Shown: in pieces, positions 1 to 8,530 of the stretch | How positions within the stretch are numbered: the stretch's first letter is position 1 | How the letters are laid out: every line of letters starts with the position of its first letter | Source of the DNA: a bacterium C-53 | GTDB taxonomy: Bacteria > Bacillota > Clostridia > Lachnospirales > Lachnospiraceae | DNA length: 49,166 nucleotides | Reading direction: 5' to 3' | Assembly: GCA_003612525.1 (NCBI GenBank) | Contig: RAZD01000027.1 | Coordinates: 1-49,166 of the forward strand | Made by a program: the position numbers and the translations under genes | The notes under the pieces: model-generated | The model's database searches: none | What the model saw: only the letters and a program-made list of their open reading frames with translations | What the model was told of the DNA's origin: nothing

Positions 1-412
1 TCTCGTCTATGGGGACATACTGTGCCGTCCCGTAGACTTCGGAGGTTGACGTCACAAGCACCCGTTTCGTCTCAAGCTTTCTGGCCGCCTGTAACACATT
101 CAGCGTTCCTTTTATGTTGGTGTCCACGTAGGTATCCGGCGAATGATAGCTGAACGGAATCGCAATCAGCGCCGCCAAGTGGAACACTGCATCCGCCTCT
201 TTCATCGCTTCATAAACGCCGTTCGGGTCACGGATATCTCCCTGGAAAATCTCCACATGTTTCATAACGGATTCCGGCAGCGTATCAAGCCACCCCCAGG
301 TATTAAAGGAGTTATAACAGACAAACGCCTTTACCTGATATCCTCTTTTTACCAGTTCTTCTGTTAAATGGCTTCCGATGAAACCATCGGCGCCGGTTAC
401 TAATAGTTTCAT
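1..412 (-). CDS. legB: LegB-like NAD-dependent nucleotide-sugar 4,6-dehydratase, 5' part only
   Basis: About 137 N-terminal residues are in the window; the gene runs off the left edge. The product starts MKLLVTGADGFIGSH, a Rossmann glycine motif of extended SDR epimerase/dehydratases, followed by a YNSFNTWGWLD stretch that I associate with the LegB-type family (UDP-GlcNAc-derived 4,6-dehydratases that start legionaminic-acid-like sugar synthesis). HLAALIAIPFSY and TSTSEVYGTA are also typical, the latter holding the catalytic Ser/Thr of SDRs. The catalytic YxxxK lies outside the window. It is the last visible gene of the minus-strand glycan locus, 10 bp after the putative phosphotransferase. 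The dehydratase family is firm; the exact sugar is inferred. Confidence 0.75.
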   Translation of the reverse strand, partial: MKLLVTGADGFIGSHLTEELVKRGYQVKAFVCYNSFNTWGWLDTLPESVMKHVEIFQGDIRDPNGVYEAMKEADAVFHLAALIAIPFSYHSPDTYVDTNIKGTLNVLQAARKLETKRVLVTSTSEVYGTAQYVPIDE

Positions 413-422
413 TCTCTTATTT

Positions 423-1781
423 TCACTCCAATATCTCCACATTCTGTATCATCACCGGTTTCCCCGTTTCCTGATACATTGGAACTAAACTACTTGTATC
501 TCCATAATACGCATCACTCAAAATAACAGCTCTGTCCACATCCGGAGAATCATCATATATTCCCCATCCCTCCCGAATATACTGATCTCTTATCTTCTTA
601 TACGCTTCCCACAAATGCGGCCTCATAGAAATTAACGTAGTTTCTATTAAAGGATGAGGACGCCATAAAAGCGCCACCTCACTTATATTTTTCTTAAAAA
701 TACAAAAAACTGACTTCATTTTTTCCAACATTTTTTCATCATTATGTAACAATGCATTAATGCTTGTATTGTAAAAGATAACTTTTTTTAATTCTCCACC
801 TGGTTTCGTCATAATCTTTCGCCATTCATTCGGAATAGCCAATTCTTCTTTCTTTGTACTGTGAACCTTATCAATTTTTGGAGAACCAAGTCCCAAAATT
901 TTTTCTTCCAAACACTTTTTATTTGTATAATCACCTGAAAATCCTGCTTCCCGCGCCTGTTTTATAAATTCATTGATATAAATCTGACGCATTTTTTCTG
1001 ACTGTACAATCACCTTGTGCGAATAAATAATTCCGGGCTGAAAACAAAAATGTTTCATCCCATCTATAGCATTTTGATCGGAGGGTTCTATTTCAGATAA
1101 TATAAAATAAGGTATATATACTAAACAATCTGTATAATTACATAAATTTTTTGCAAAATATTTTTCCTCCACACATGTAACATAATTATACTCATCATAT
1201 GGGTTATGAATGTATATAACATCCGGATGTCTTTCTTCTATATTATATACTCTATAATCTATAATATCAATGTTAGCAGGATACTCATTACCTTCATAGT
1301 GCATTACTCCACGGCTGCCATCTGGCATACGATCATAATATGGTATTGGTATACAATACGCATCACAATTTTTATCTTCCTTTGCCGCCATATATACACT
1401 CTCCAAACTATCCCACATACTCGCTTTATATGGCAAAAATATAACTTCCTTTCTTATTTTTATATAAGAAAGTGCATTTTCAGCTTTAATTAAAGATTTT
1501 TCTAATTTTTTATATAGCCTCTGTCCAGACAATTCTTCCATTTGAGTCGATAGTTGAAAAAGACACTCACAGTACTGCTCTAAGCATGCAACAATCTCTG
1601 TTCCCTCTCCCTCTATTCGATCAATGGCCTCTCCCATCTGAATTGCGCCTTCTTGACAATCCGATAGATCAGCCAACAACGCCTGATAATTCTTTTTCTC
1701 TAAATTTTCTTTTCCATTCTGATGAAGAAGATGCAGACTTATAAAAATCTCCAACAACCACTCTTTCTGGGCCTTACGCAT
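423..1781 (-). CDS. CDP-glycerol glycerophosphotransferase-like protein
   Basis: 452 residues. Residues 1-110 look alpha-helical and may be coiled coil. The rest resembles, from memory, a Lachnospiraceae family usually called CDP-glycerol glycerophosphotransferase-like, with signatures such as FLPYKASMWDSLESV near residue 115, IPIPYYDRMPDGS, YIHNPYDEYNYVT, and a C-terminal LLWRPHPLIE and SDAYYGDTSSLVPMYQETG. The WRPHP and the D-Y-x-G-D-x-S-S-L-V stretches match the C-terminal nucleotide-binding half of TagB/TagF-like GT-B transferases. Such enzymes move a polyol phosphate from a CDP-alcohol to a glycan. That fits the two IspD/TarI-like cytidylyltransferases in the same locus, which could make the CDP-alcohol. 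The ATG at 1781 has a GGGAGG element about 12 nt upstream. The acceptor is unknown. Confidence 0.6.
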   Translation of the reverse strand: MRKAQKEWLLEIFISLHLLHQNGKENLEKKNYQALLADLSDCQEGAIQMGEAIDRIEGEGTEIVACLEQYCECLFQLSTQMEELSGQRLYKKLEKSLIKAENALSYIKIRKEVIFLPYKASMWDSLESVYMAAKEDKNCDAYCIPIPYYDRMPDGSRGVMHYEGNEYPANIDIIDYRVYNIEERHPDVIYIHNPYDEYNYVTCVEEKYFAKNLCNYTDCLVYIPYFILSEIEPSDQNAIDGMKHFCFQPGIIYSHKVIVQSEKMRQIYINEFIKQAREAGFSGDYTNKKCLEEKILGLGSPKIDKVHSTKKEELAIPNEWRKIMTKPGGELKKVIFYNTSINALLHNDEKMLEKMKSVFCIFKKNISEVALLWRPHPLIETTLISMRPHLWEAYKKIRDQYIREGWGIYDDSPDVDRAVILSDAYYGDTSSLVPMYQETGKPVMIQNVEILE

Positions 1782-1805
1782 ATAAATACTCTGCCTCCCA
1801 TAACA

Positions 1806-1845
1806 AAAAACCTGATATCGCTCTAGCTACAATAACAGGTTTTCA
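1806..1845 (-). terminator. Hairpin with T-run before the phosphotransferase-like gene
   Basis: On the minus strand AAAACCTG and CAGGTTTT (1807-1814 and 1837-1844) form a stem around a 22-nt loop, followed by a T-rich tract. It sits downstream of the FkbH-like gene and only about 25 bp before the ATG at 1781. It may end the FkbH operon or attenuate read-through into the next gene. The rest of the 1782-2044 gap is AT-rich, with nothing else I recognise. Confidence 0.5.
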
Positions 1846-2044
1846 TTTCTATTTTTCTGCTTCCGTGCAACCTTTATAGCAATCCTTGCTTCCTATTTTT
1901 AATTCATTCAACTGCCTGTATTATATATCGGCACAATTTTAAAAAACATTAATTATAATTCTTGCAACTCATACACACAGCTTATTTTTCCTACTCTTCC
2001 AAATTATTAATCACTTTGACCCTTCTAAAAGTTTATTTTTTACA

Positions 2045-3829
2045 TTATAATCCTAAATTATCTACCTTCATATGTGTCAATTTCACGTTATACTGATCTA
2101 CATTAAGTTCCCACTCCACATTTCCATTTTTGTCCTCAGCAACTTTTGTATACCCCATAATTCCATAAAATTCTTCTACCATGATATTCTTCGATGTCGG
2201 GTAATAGTAACCAATTATTTTGGAAATTCCACGTCTCTTTGCTTCTTCTACAACTGCATTCATAATAGTATCTTCTACTTCTCTTTTCAAAACGCGGCAA
2301 CTCATAAGCCATAATTTTATATGAAGTACATCATCCTTTATCTGTCCGATAACAACTGTCACCAAACCATTATCCCCAAACTTATCTATCAGCTTCCCGC
2401 ACAAACACATATAATTCAAATCATCCTGCATATCCCGAATATCATCTTCAGTGTATCTTAATGTTGTCAAATTAAATTGATTCGACTTATTCACCAGCTG
2501 AGCAATTCTTTGCATATATATAGACTTGAAATCAGAAATTTGTATTGTCATTTGAAGACTATCAAGATATTCACCATAGTTGGCAAATGTAACTGCCGCT
2601 TTACCTGCCTCTATCCTAGCATGATACATTTCCGTTTTCTTCATATCTTCCTGAGATAAAGCAGTTACTTCAAAATATCCACCATGATCCATCACCTTTA
2701 TATAATTTTCAGCAGTATCTAATGATGGAACTGCCACTTCTGGCATTTGAACAGATACTAACTCTCTTTCGGCTGGATTATCATCTACAAAAACAAAACT
2801 ATCAATACTTAATGTAAGTTCTTTTGCTATTTCCTGAAGATTCTGATCCTTTGAATTCCAATTTGCTTTTATACTCACAAAATCATCCGGATTCAACACC
2901 CCATCCGGATGATTTAAACCCGCCAAAGCATTTTCCATTTCATTTTTTGAATTAATCGCTAACACTACACCTATACTTTTTAAATTCTTGCAATACTGCT
3001 GAAATTCAGAAAACACCTGTCCCTTCGGAACTTCCTGACCAACTTGAATACCTTCTACACCATCGTCTCCAATAATTCCACCCCATATTGTATTATCAAG
3101 ATCCAAAATCAATACTTTCTTATTCTTTCCATATATTGACTTGATTATGTTTGCAACACTTTGTGCTACATGCGGAATTGCCTCCATACACATCGCGCAT
3201 TTATACATATGCCAATATAAAGCATTATTCCACTCTGAAAGACCATAATCTTGAGCCAGATAATCAAGATCATTAATATAAAAATTATTTTGTTTCTGCG
3301 CATAATCATAAAATTTCTGATTAAGACAGGCTATAAAATTACTTCTGCCTCTATAATCCCAAATATCACGATTTCCTAAAAGTCTATAATTAGGCCTGTC
3401 AAAATTATTTTGAATTATAGGACATTTGAATTTTTTATCCAATGTTTTCCACATAATTTCAAATCTTTGATATTCAGTATCTAACATCTGTGATACTTCT
3501 TCTTTCGAACTCTTCATTTCAGGAAACGTCTTTATATTTCTCCAATTGGTATGAATATATATAATATCTGGCTCAAACGTATCTAACTCAGAAGTCCCAA
3601 ACATTGCATCCTGCCAATATTGACCATACTCAGATTGGTAAAATTCAGCAGAAATTCCATAGTAAAGCAAAAAAATTTCAAGCTGCTTAACAATCTCGTT
3701 TGTTGTTGAGCCACCTAAAACAGCAACTTTCTTGTTCAACAAATTGTTTTTATTAGACAATTCACGTTTTATTTTCGCTTTTTTCCGATATAATAATTTT
3801 GTATTTAATGGATAACCAAACCAATCCAC
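2045..3829 (-). CDS. FkbH-like HAD-IIIC phosphatase / acyl-ACP loading enzyme
   Basis: 594 residues. Residues 30-230 look like the SGNH/BF1531-type N-terminal domain of FkbH homologues (VAVLGGSTTN at 35). A HAD core follows with the nucleophile motif DLDNTIWGG (Asp243, Asp245) and FVFVDDNPAERE as the acidic motif. The last 150 residues are GNAT-like. FkbH enzymes dephosphorylate 1,3-bisphosphoglycerate and load the glyceryl unit onto an acyl carrier protein; many relatives sit in surface-glycan loci. The ACP, MaoC, SDR and acyltransferase genes just upstream in the same direction support an acyl-ACP role. No ATG is available in frame; the start is a GTG at 3829 after an AAAGG element. Family assignment is strong; the acyl group made is inferred. 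Confidence 0.85.
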   Translation of the reverse strand: MDWFGYPLNTKLLYRKKAKIKRELSNKNNLLNKKVAVLGGSTTNEIVKQLEIFLLYYGISAEFYQSEYGQYWQDAMFGTSELDTFEPDIIYIHTNWRNIKTFPEMKSSKEEVSQMLDTEYQRFEIMWKTLDKKFKCPIIQNNFDRPNYRLLGNRDIWDYRGRSNFIACLNQKFYDYAQKQNNFYINDLDYLAQDYGLSEWNNALYWHMYKCAMCMEAIPHVAQSVANIIKSIYGKNKKVLILDLDNTIWGGIIGDDGVEGIQVGQEVPKGQVFSEFQQYCKNLKSIGVVLAINSKNEMENALAGLNHPDGVLNPDDFVSIKANWNSKDQNLQEIAKELTLSIDSFVFVDDNPAERELVSVQMPEVAVPSLDTAENYIKVMDHGGYFEVTALSQEDMKKTEMYHARIEAGKAAVTFANYGEYLDSLQMTIQISDFKSIYMQRIAQLVNKSNQFNLTTLRYTEDDIRDMQDDLNYMCLCGKLIDKFGDNGLVTVVIGQIKDDVLHIKLWLMSCRVLKREVEDTIMNAVVEEAKRRGISKIIGYYYPTSKNIMVEEFYGIMGYTKVAEDKNGNVEWELNVDQYNVKLTHMKVDNLGL

Positions 3830-3898
3830 CCTGGCACCGCCTTTACATAAAAAATGTTTCTTTCAAATATATCATGACTTTATCTACTTGCATCAATA

Positions 3899-4894
3899 TC
3901 AATTTGGACGATCCTGATCGCCATCACCTCTGAACAAAATGATATTTTCATCAGTTGTACAATAATTGACAACCACGTTGCACTGTTCATATGGAGCAAA
4001 ATAACTTGGAATTATATTCTCTGTCTCATCTAATCTTCTCCATCCGGCATTCTTAAGCATCTCCATATTTAAGCCTTTTTCATACATATCTATGTACTCT
4101 GCTTCTACCTCTTCCAATAATTTATCTAAGCATACAGATATATCTTTAATTGCAGACAAGTCACCAATACAATCCACAAATCTCAGTATTTTCGAACCGT
4201 TACACTCTTGTATTCTTATAACAATAATTGCTGAAGTTTCTTTTCCATCCGTCTTAACACCAAAAATCAAATAACTATATAAAGGGTGATTAAAGTATCT
4301 TCTATTCAAATATGTTAAGCTTTTATATGGAATGGAGTCTTTAGGAACATATTCGTTAAACTTAAAATCAAGCAACATTTGTTCTATCGTTGTATATTCT
4401 ACTAAGCGCAATTTTTTACTTTCAAAAACATCTGGAATATAATCATCAACAATTTTAGCTACTGCATAATTATTTTGTCTATGCAATCGATACCACTGAT
4501 TCATTCTGCCAACTGAGATATTCATTCGTGTATATATGCTGCCAGATGTTCTTATATTGATTCCAGGACTGAACATTATTCTATGTGGCTCATTCTCCAG
4601 AACAAACAGAAGAAGTTTAATACCTAAAAAACCTGTCCCTGGATTAGCTTTCCACATAGATGTTGCAATATCCCGTTCTTCATTATCATCATAGGATATA
4701 AAGCCAAGCATTCCTTGAATTCTGTTACCAGAATCCAAACCTATTACATAATCTAATTTATTACTTGTATACTGCCATTCAAAAAAACCCTGCTCCCGAA
4801 CCAAAATATGATTTTTTTTCCAATTCTTATCAATAAACTTTTTTATGGCAGGTATATCATCGTTTAAAGCATATCTTATATTATATTCTTCCAT
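3899..4894 (-). CDS. GNAT-like acyltransferase of the glycan locus
   Basis: 331 residues, no signal peptide or membrane segment. The N-terminal 150 residues look like a GNAT fold: an acidic-patch start (IRYALNDDIPAIKKFID), EWQYTSNKLDYVIGLD, then GMLGFISYDD. The second half is less familiar and could be a second GNAT-like lobe. GNAT enzymes move acyl groups from CoA or ACP to amines. Placed between the FkbH-like gene and the SDR gene, its likely job is to move the ACP-bound acyl group onto an amino sugar or similar acceptor. The ATG at 4894 has a strong AAGGAGAAGG ribosome site. It ends about 70 bp before the FkbH-like gene. The function is inferred from fold and context only. Confidence 0.55.
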   Translation of the reverse strand: MEEYNIRYALNDDIPAIKKFIDKNWKKNHILVREQGFFEWQYTSNKLDYVIGLDSGNRIQGMLGFISYDDNEERDIATSMWKANPGTGFLGIKLLLFVLENEPHRIMFSPGINIRTSGSIYTRMNISVGRMNQWYRLHRQNNYAVAKIVDDYIPDVFESKKLRLVEYTTIEQMLLDFKFNEYVPKDSIPYKSLTYLNRRYFNHPLYSYLIFGVKTDGKETSAIIVIRIQECNGSKILRFVDCIGDLSAIKDISVCLDKLLEEVEAEYIDMYEKGLNMEMLKNAGWRRLDETENIIPSYFAPYEQCNVVVNYCTTDENIILFRGDGDQDRPN

Positions 4895-4903
4895 ACCTTC
4901 TCC

Positions 4904-5647
4904 TTATCCTGGCATACCGCTTAAATTTACATTCGTTCCATTCATAAATTCACTTTTATCGGATAGCAAAAATAAAATTGCAGGAACAACATCATCTACC
5001 CGCAAATTTCTATGTCTTGGATTTTGATCAGCTGTAAACTCTCTGATCTTTCTTCCTATACCTTTAATAAATTTGGTTTCTACCATTCCAGGAGAAACAG
5101 AATTAATATTAATTCCCATATTACCATAATCAGAGGCCAACCCTCTGATCAGCCCCTGAAGCGCATATTTTACTGTAGTATATTCTGTAGTATTCTTTGG
5201 TGGGGTACCTATTATAGCAGATGAGAGCATAACTACAATTTTACCATATTGTTTTTCTGCCATAATAGGCAGAAACTCCTTACATATTAATGCAAATGAA
5301 TATACCTGAACAGTCATATCAAAATTTAGTCGCTGCACATCCAATTCACTTAATCTATTAAATTGATATGCACAAGCAGAAAAACTAACAATATGCGTAG
5401 GAATTAAATTATGTCCATGAATCTCATCAATCAACTTCTGCGTTTCTTTCAAATTACCTAAATCAGCTTTCAATTTCACCATATCTAATAATGGAAACTC
5501 ATTGCAAATATTTTCCAATTCTGTCTCCGACCTATGGTAATGTGCAATCACTATTATTTTTTCCATTCCTTCAGCCTGAATAATTTCTCTGATTAATGCA
5601 CATCCCAAATCAGAAGATGCACCTATGATTAGATATATTTTTCTCAT
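4904..5647 (-). CDS. SDR-family oxidoreductase, FabG-like
   Basis: 247 residues, the usual length of classical short-chain dehydrogenases. It has the cofactor motif GASSDLG (residues 9-15), the active-site Ser142/Ser143 segment (VVMLSSAI), the catalytic pair Tyr156-Lys160 (YTTVK) and INSVSPGMVETKF after it, all as in 3-oxoacyl-ACP reductases. The terminal GTNVNLSGMPG resembles the FabG C-terminus. It lies 4 bp after the MaoC-like gene and 9 bp before the acyltransferase, so it is probably co-translated. With MaoC and ACP it could process a beta-keto or beta-hydroxy acyl-ACP; a sugar-ketone reductase is the alternative. No strong ribosome site is visible, which suggests coupling to the upstream gene. 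Confidence 0.8.
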   Translation of the reverse strand: MRKIYLIIGASSDLGCALIREIIQAEGMEKIIVIAHYHRSETELENICNEFPLLDMVKLKADLGNLKETQKLIDEIHGHNLIPTHIVSFSACAYQFNRLSELDVQRLNFDMTVQVYSFALICKEFLPIMAEKQYGKIVVMLSSAIIGTPPKNTTEYTTVKYALQGLIRGLASDYGNMGININSVSPGMVETKFIKGIGRKIREFTADQNPRHRNLRVDDVVPAILFLLSDKSEFMNGTNVNLSGMPG

Positions 5648-5651
5648 AATT

Positions 5652-6068
5652 TTACCCAGTAAAACTCACCGATATCTTTGCTGTGTTTACTGTTACTCCA
5701 TTTTGATTTATCATCTTTCCTTTAACTTTTATTCTTTTAGTTGCAGTTCTTTTATCAGAAACTTCACCATATACATAAAGTCTATCTCCTATATATACTG
5801 GGTTCTTATAATCAATTTCACACTTATTAAGCAAACATTTTTCTCCAGGTAAATACATTCCAACTAAAGTTGAATAAAATGAAGAAGATAACATTCCATA
5901 AACAACTCTGCTTATATATCCGTGTGATCTTGCATAAGATTCATCAACATGCATTGGATTAAAATCTTCTGTAATTTGAGTAAACATTTTCATCTTATCT
6001 TCTGTAATTTCAGTTTCAAATGCTGCACTTATTCCAATTTCTATCTCATCAAAACTATAATGATTCAT
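5652..6068 (-). CDS. MaoC-like (R)-specific enoyl hydratase/dehydratase
   Basis: 138 residues, a single hot-dog domain. It shows the MaoC/PhaJ hydratase pattern: FTQITEDFNPMHVDESYA holds the catalytic Asp/His pair (D-x-N-P-x-H) near residues 36-41, and YGMLSSSFYSTLVGMYLPG corresponds to the central helix. Such enzymes add or remove water at the 2,3 position of an acyl-CoA or acyl-ACP. I start it at the ATG at 6068, which has AAGGA seven bases upstream, rather than the in-frame GTG one codon earlier. It sits 10 bp after the ACP gene and 4 bp before the SDR gene. The hydratase fold is clear; the substrate is unknown. Confidence 0.8.
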   Translation of the reverse strand: MNHYSFDEIEIGISAAFETEITEDKMKMFTQITEDFNPMHVDESYARSHGYISRVVYGMLSSSFYSTLVGMYLPGEKCLLNKCEIDYKNPVYIGDRLYVYGEVSDKRTATKRIKVKGKMINQNGVTVNTAKISVSFTG

Positions 6069-6078
6069 CACATTTTCC

Positions 6079-6318
6079 TTAAATTCTCGAAATAATTATA
6101 TCAATCATTGCACCAACATCTGCCATTCCAACAACCTCGTCCATGTCGAAACGCATATTAAATTCATCTTCAATCATTTCAATTAGATTCATTTGCATAA
6201 GAGAATCCCACCCCTCAATATCAGAAGCAGTTGTATTAAAATCTATAACAAGATCTTCTTTATCAAATGCATCAATAAATATTTCATTTACTTTACTTAA
6301 TATTTCTTCTTTTGACAT
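6079..6318 (-). CDS. Acyl carrier protein
   Basis: 79 residues, acidic, with the phosphopantetheine attachment site in EGWDSLMQMN (Asp38-Ser39-Leu40). Length and helix pattern fit a stand-alone ACP. It is not next to fatty-acid synthesis genes but between a polysaccharide deacetylase and the MaoC/SDR pair, so it is probably a dedicated carrier for the glycan locus. It would be loaded by the FkbH-like enzyme or by another acyl source. An AAAGGAGC ribosome site precedes the ATG at 6318. It needs a holo-ACP synthase from elsewhere in the genome. Confidence 0.9.
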   Translation of the reverse strand: MSKEEILSKVNEIFIDAFDKEDLVIDFNTTASDIEGWDSLMQMNLIEMIEDEFNMRFDMDEVVGMADVGAMIDIIISRI

Positions 6319-6335
6319 AACATATGCTCCTTTAA

Positions 6336-7289
6336 CTAATAATTTATGTAATTCTGACTCTTAGGCGGAAAATCATTACAATCTAATCTAGGTAATTCAA
6401 GCACCGGATCAACACCAATATCTGCGACATTTACATTTGTAGTAAGCCCTATACAAGCACCTTGACTCCTAATATATTCAAGAACATCTGAATTATAATT
6501 TCCATACGGATAATTCATAACCCAACGTTTCCTGTCTATAAACTCATCAAGAATCTCAAGTGCCATTGAAACATCTGATCGCATTTTCTCTGGCTCAAGA
6601 TTTCCAAGCCAATAATGGTCATAACCATGTATTCCAATAAACATACCATGTTTTTTCATAACACGAATTTGCTCTTCTGTCAAATATAATTCATATGCTA
6701 ATTGTTCTTCTGATACGCCAACATACTTTTCAAACAAATTACTAGTTATTATATTTCTAAGCTTTTCTGGAAGAACTGTCTGAAGCATCCTCTTCACAAA
6801 AACCACTTCTTTTATATCAAAACGATCTGCAACTGCATAATCATTAAAAAGTTCGTCTGTAGGTGCATAATCATATTCACTCCCTCGGTAATAATTCATT
6901 TCCTTTTTTACATCTTCAACAAACGCATATATATTTGCACTGGCAAGAATATAATGAATCTTATTCACGTCTAGCAATTGATGACCAGTAAATGTCTTTC
7001 CAGGAATAAAGAAAGATCCCTGAACACCAAATTCCTCAAGAACTGGAAGAGCAAATGTATAATTGTCTGCATATCCATCATCAAAAGTTAAAAGCAATGC
7101 TTTCTCAGGTAATTCCGATTTGCTTTCAACCGCATCTAATACTTGCTCCATTGTTATAATTTTAAAGTTGTTTTTCATAAATTCAATCTGACGACGAAAT
7201 AAAAGTATATCCATTCCTTTTATTTTAGGATATCGGCTATGTACCAGATCTCTGGTATAATGATACATTGAAATATATAACTTACTCAT
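6336..7289 (-). CDS. Polysaccharide deacetylase family protein
   Basis: 317 residues from the start I prefer. NodB-type carbohydrate esterase family 4: LLTFDDGYADNY has the catalytic and metal Asp pair, and GIHGYDHYWLG gives the H-x3-H zinc ligands. NYPYGNYN and LPRLDCNDFP are the later motifs. These enzymes remove N-acetyl (or O-acetyl) groups from amino sugars. There is no signal peptide, so it may act in the cytosol, perhaps freeing an amine for the ACP-dependent acyl transfer encoded next door. An in-frame ATG at 7328 has GGAG only 2 nt upstream, too close to be ideal; the ATG at 7289 (MSKLYISMYHY) matches the usual family start but has no clear ribosome site. Confidence 0.8.
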   Translation of the reverse strand: MSKLYISMYHYTRDLVHSRYPKIKGMDILLFRRQIEFMKNNFKIITMEQVLDAVESKSELPEKALLLTFDDGYADNYTFALPVLEEFGVQGSFFIPGKTFTGHQLLDVNKIHYILASANIYAFVEDVKKEMNYYRGSEYDYAPTDELFNDYAVADRFDIKEVVFVKRMLQTVLPEKLRNIITSNLFEKYVGVSEEQLAYELYLTEEQIRVMKKHGMFIGIHGYDHYWLGNLEPEKMRSDVSMALEILDEFIDRKRWVMNYPYGNYNSDVLEYIRSQGACIGLTTNVNVADIGVDPVLELPRLDCNDFPPKSQNYINY

Positions 7290-7328
7290 ATCTACACTTA
7301 TCTGATGTTTGTAAAAACAGAAAAACAT

Positions 7329-7802
7329 CTCTCCTTACTTCAATATTTCATGGTCAAATATATTTATATACTATATTTTCATTGTTATATAAAAAATTTC
7401 CACATTTGATAAAGTGCTGTTATCTCTATACTGTTAGTATTTTTACTTTATCAATATAGAAAATCAATTATATATAATAAGATATATATACATTATCAAT
7501 TAACCAATCATTTAGGATTAAATATATAAAATATTTGCCACTGTCCTGTATATGAAAATTTTAAAATATTTTTTCATATACTATACGCAAGTATAGCATA
7601 CGATTTTGTATCAAGCAAATATTATATTGTAGGAAACATATTCTAATTTAATTTTTATGCTATCCTGTAATCCCATAAACCTTTCTGCCTACCGATATAT
7701 TGCATATTTTTTCTCTGACAGATATAACAAAATAATGCTATTTATACCAATAGTCCTCCATAAAGTATTAAGAGATAATGAAACACAAAAAAGAACCAGG
7801 TC
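7329..7802. other. AT-rich intergenic region between the cytidylyltransferases and the deacetylase operon
   Basis: This 470-bp stretch is very AT-rich and holds no convincing gene. It contains one copy (7471-7491) of a 21-bp sequence repeated upstream of the second cytidylyltransferase. It probably carries the promoter of the deacetylase-ACP-FkbH operon on the minus strand. I see no clear terminator after the gene ending at 7803. Confidence 0.5.
7471..7491. repeat. Copy 1 of a 21-bp AT-rich upstream element
   Basis: The 21 bases 7471-7491 are identical to 9252-9272 on the same strand, and flanking bases are partly shared. Both copies lie upstream of minus-strand genes of the glycan locus, the deacetylase here and the second cytidylyltransferase there. 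On the minus strand the element contains TCTTATTATA. It could be a shared promoter part or a regulator site; chance is possible because the region is so AT-rich. Confidence 0.45.
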
Positions 7803-8513
7803 TTACTTCACCCAGTCCTCTTTCTCCATCCGATACAACGCCTTAAAAATCTCCACATCTTCCATTGTTGTAATTTTCAGATTCTTTTCAGAACCTTTAG
7901 AAAAATAAAGCGTTTCTCCCAGATCGATCATTAATGTATTTGTATACACCGCATCCGTTATTCCCTGTTGCAATGCCCTTTCATGAGCATCCATCACATA
8001 CCTGTAACGATACGCCTGCGGTGTCTGTACACGCATAATATTACTGCGGCTGATTCCCTTATCCCCTTTTATACCATCCTGCGTCTCAATGATCGTTTCC
8101 TGACACCGCATTGCCGCCAGTCCGGAACCATATTGTCTGCACTTTACAATGCAGTCAGATATAATCTCCGCGGAAACCATAGGGCGTATTGCATCATGAA
8201 TCACAACAATATCACTTTCATGACAAACATCCTGAAGCTCGCGTAACGCATTTCTTGCTGATGCCTGTCCATTTTCACCACCGCCCACAATCCATTTCAG
8301 TTTATTGATATCGGCCTCTTTTGCATATGCACGCAGAATCTCGTGCCATCCCTCCAGACAGGATACAATGATACCGTCAATGTCCGGGTGCCTCTGAAAC
8401 GCCTCCAATGTATAAATAATAATCGGTTTCTCATATACGTTAAAAAACTGTTTCGGAATATCCTGTTCCGTTCTCGTACCACTTCCCCCGGCTAATAATA
8501 ATGCAATATTCAT
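7803..8513 (-). CDS. IspD/TarI-family cytidylyltransferase, copy 1
   Basis: 236 residues. The N-terminus ALLLAGGSGTRT is the canonical nucleotide-binding glycine loop of IspD/TarI-type cytidylyltransferases, followed by PKQF. VIHDAIRPMVS holds the metal-binding Asp of the family. Such enzymes transfer CMP from CTP to an alcohol phosphate such as methylerythritol 4-phosphate or ribitol 5-phosphate. The setting in a glycan locus with a CDP-glycerol-type transferase favours a CDP-polyol role over isoprenoid synthesis. An AAGGAAAC ribosome site precedes the ATG at 8513. It lies 17 bp after a close paralogue, from which it probably arose by tandem duplication. The true substrate is not readable from sequence. 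Confidence 0.8.
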   Translation of the reverse strand: MNIALLLAGGSGTRTEQDIPKQFFNVYEKPIIIYTLEAFQRHPDIDGIIVSCLEGWHEILRAYAKEADINKLKWIVGGGENGQASARNALRELQDVCHESDIVVIHDAIRPMVSAEIISDCIVKCRQYGSGLAAMRCQETIIETQDGIKGDKGISRSNIMRVQTPQAYRYRYVMDAHERALQQGITDAVYTNTLMIDLGETLYFSKGSEKNLKITTMEDVEIFKALYRMEKEDWVK

Positions 8514-8530
8514 TCGTTTCCTTCACTTTC

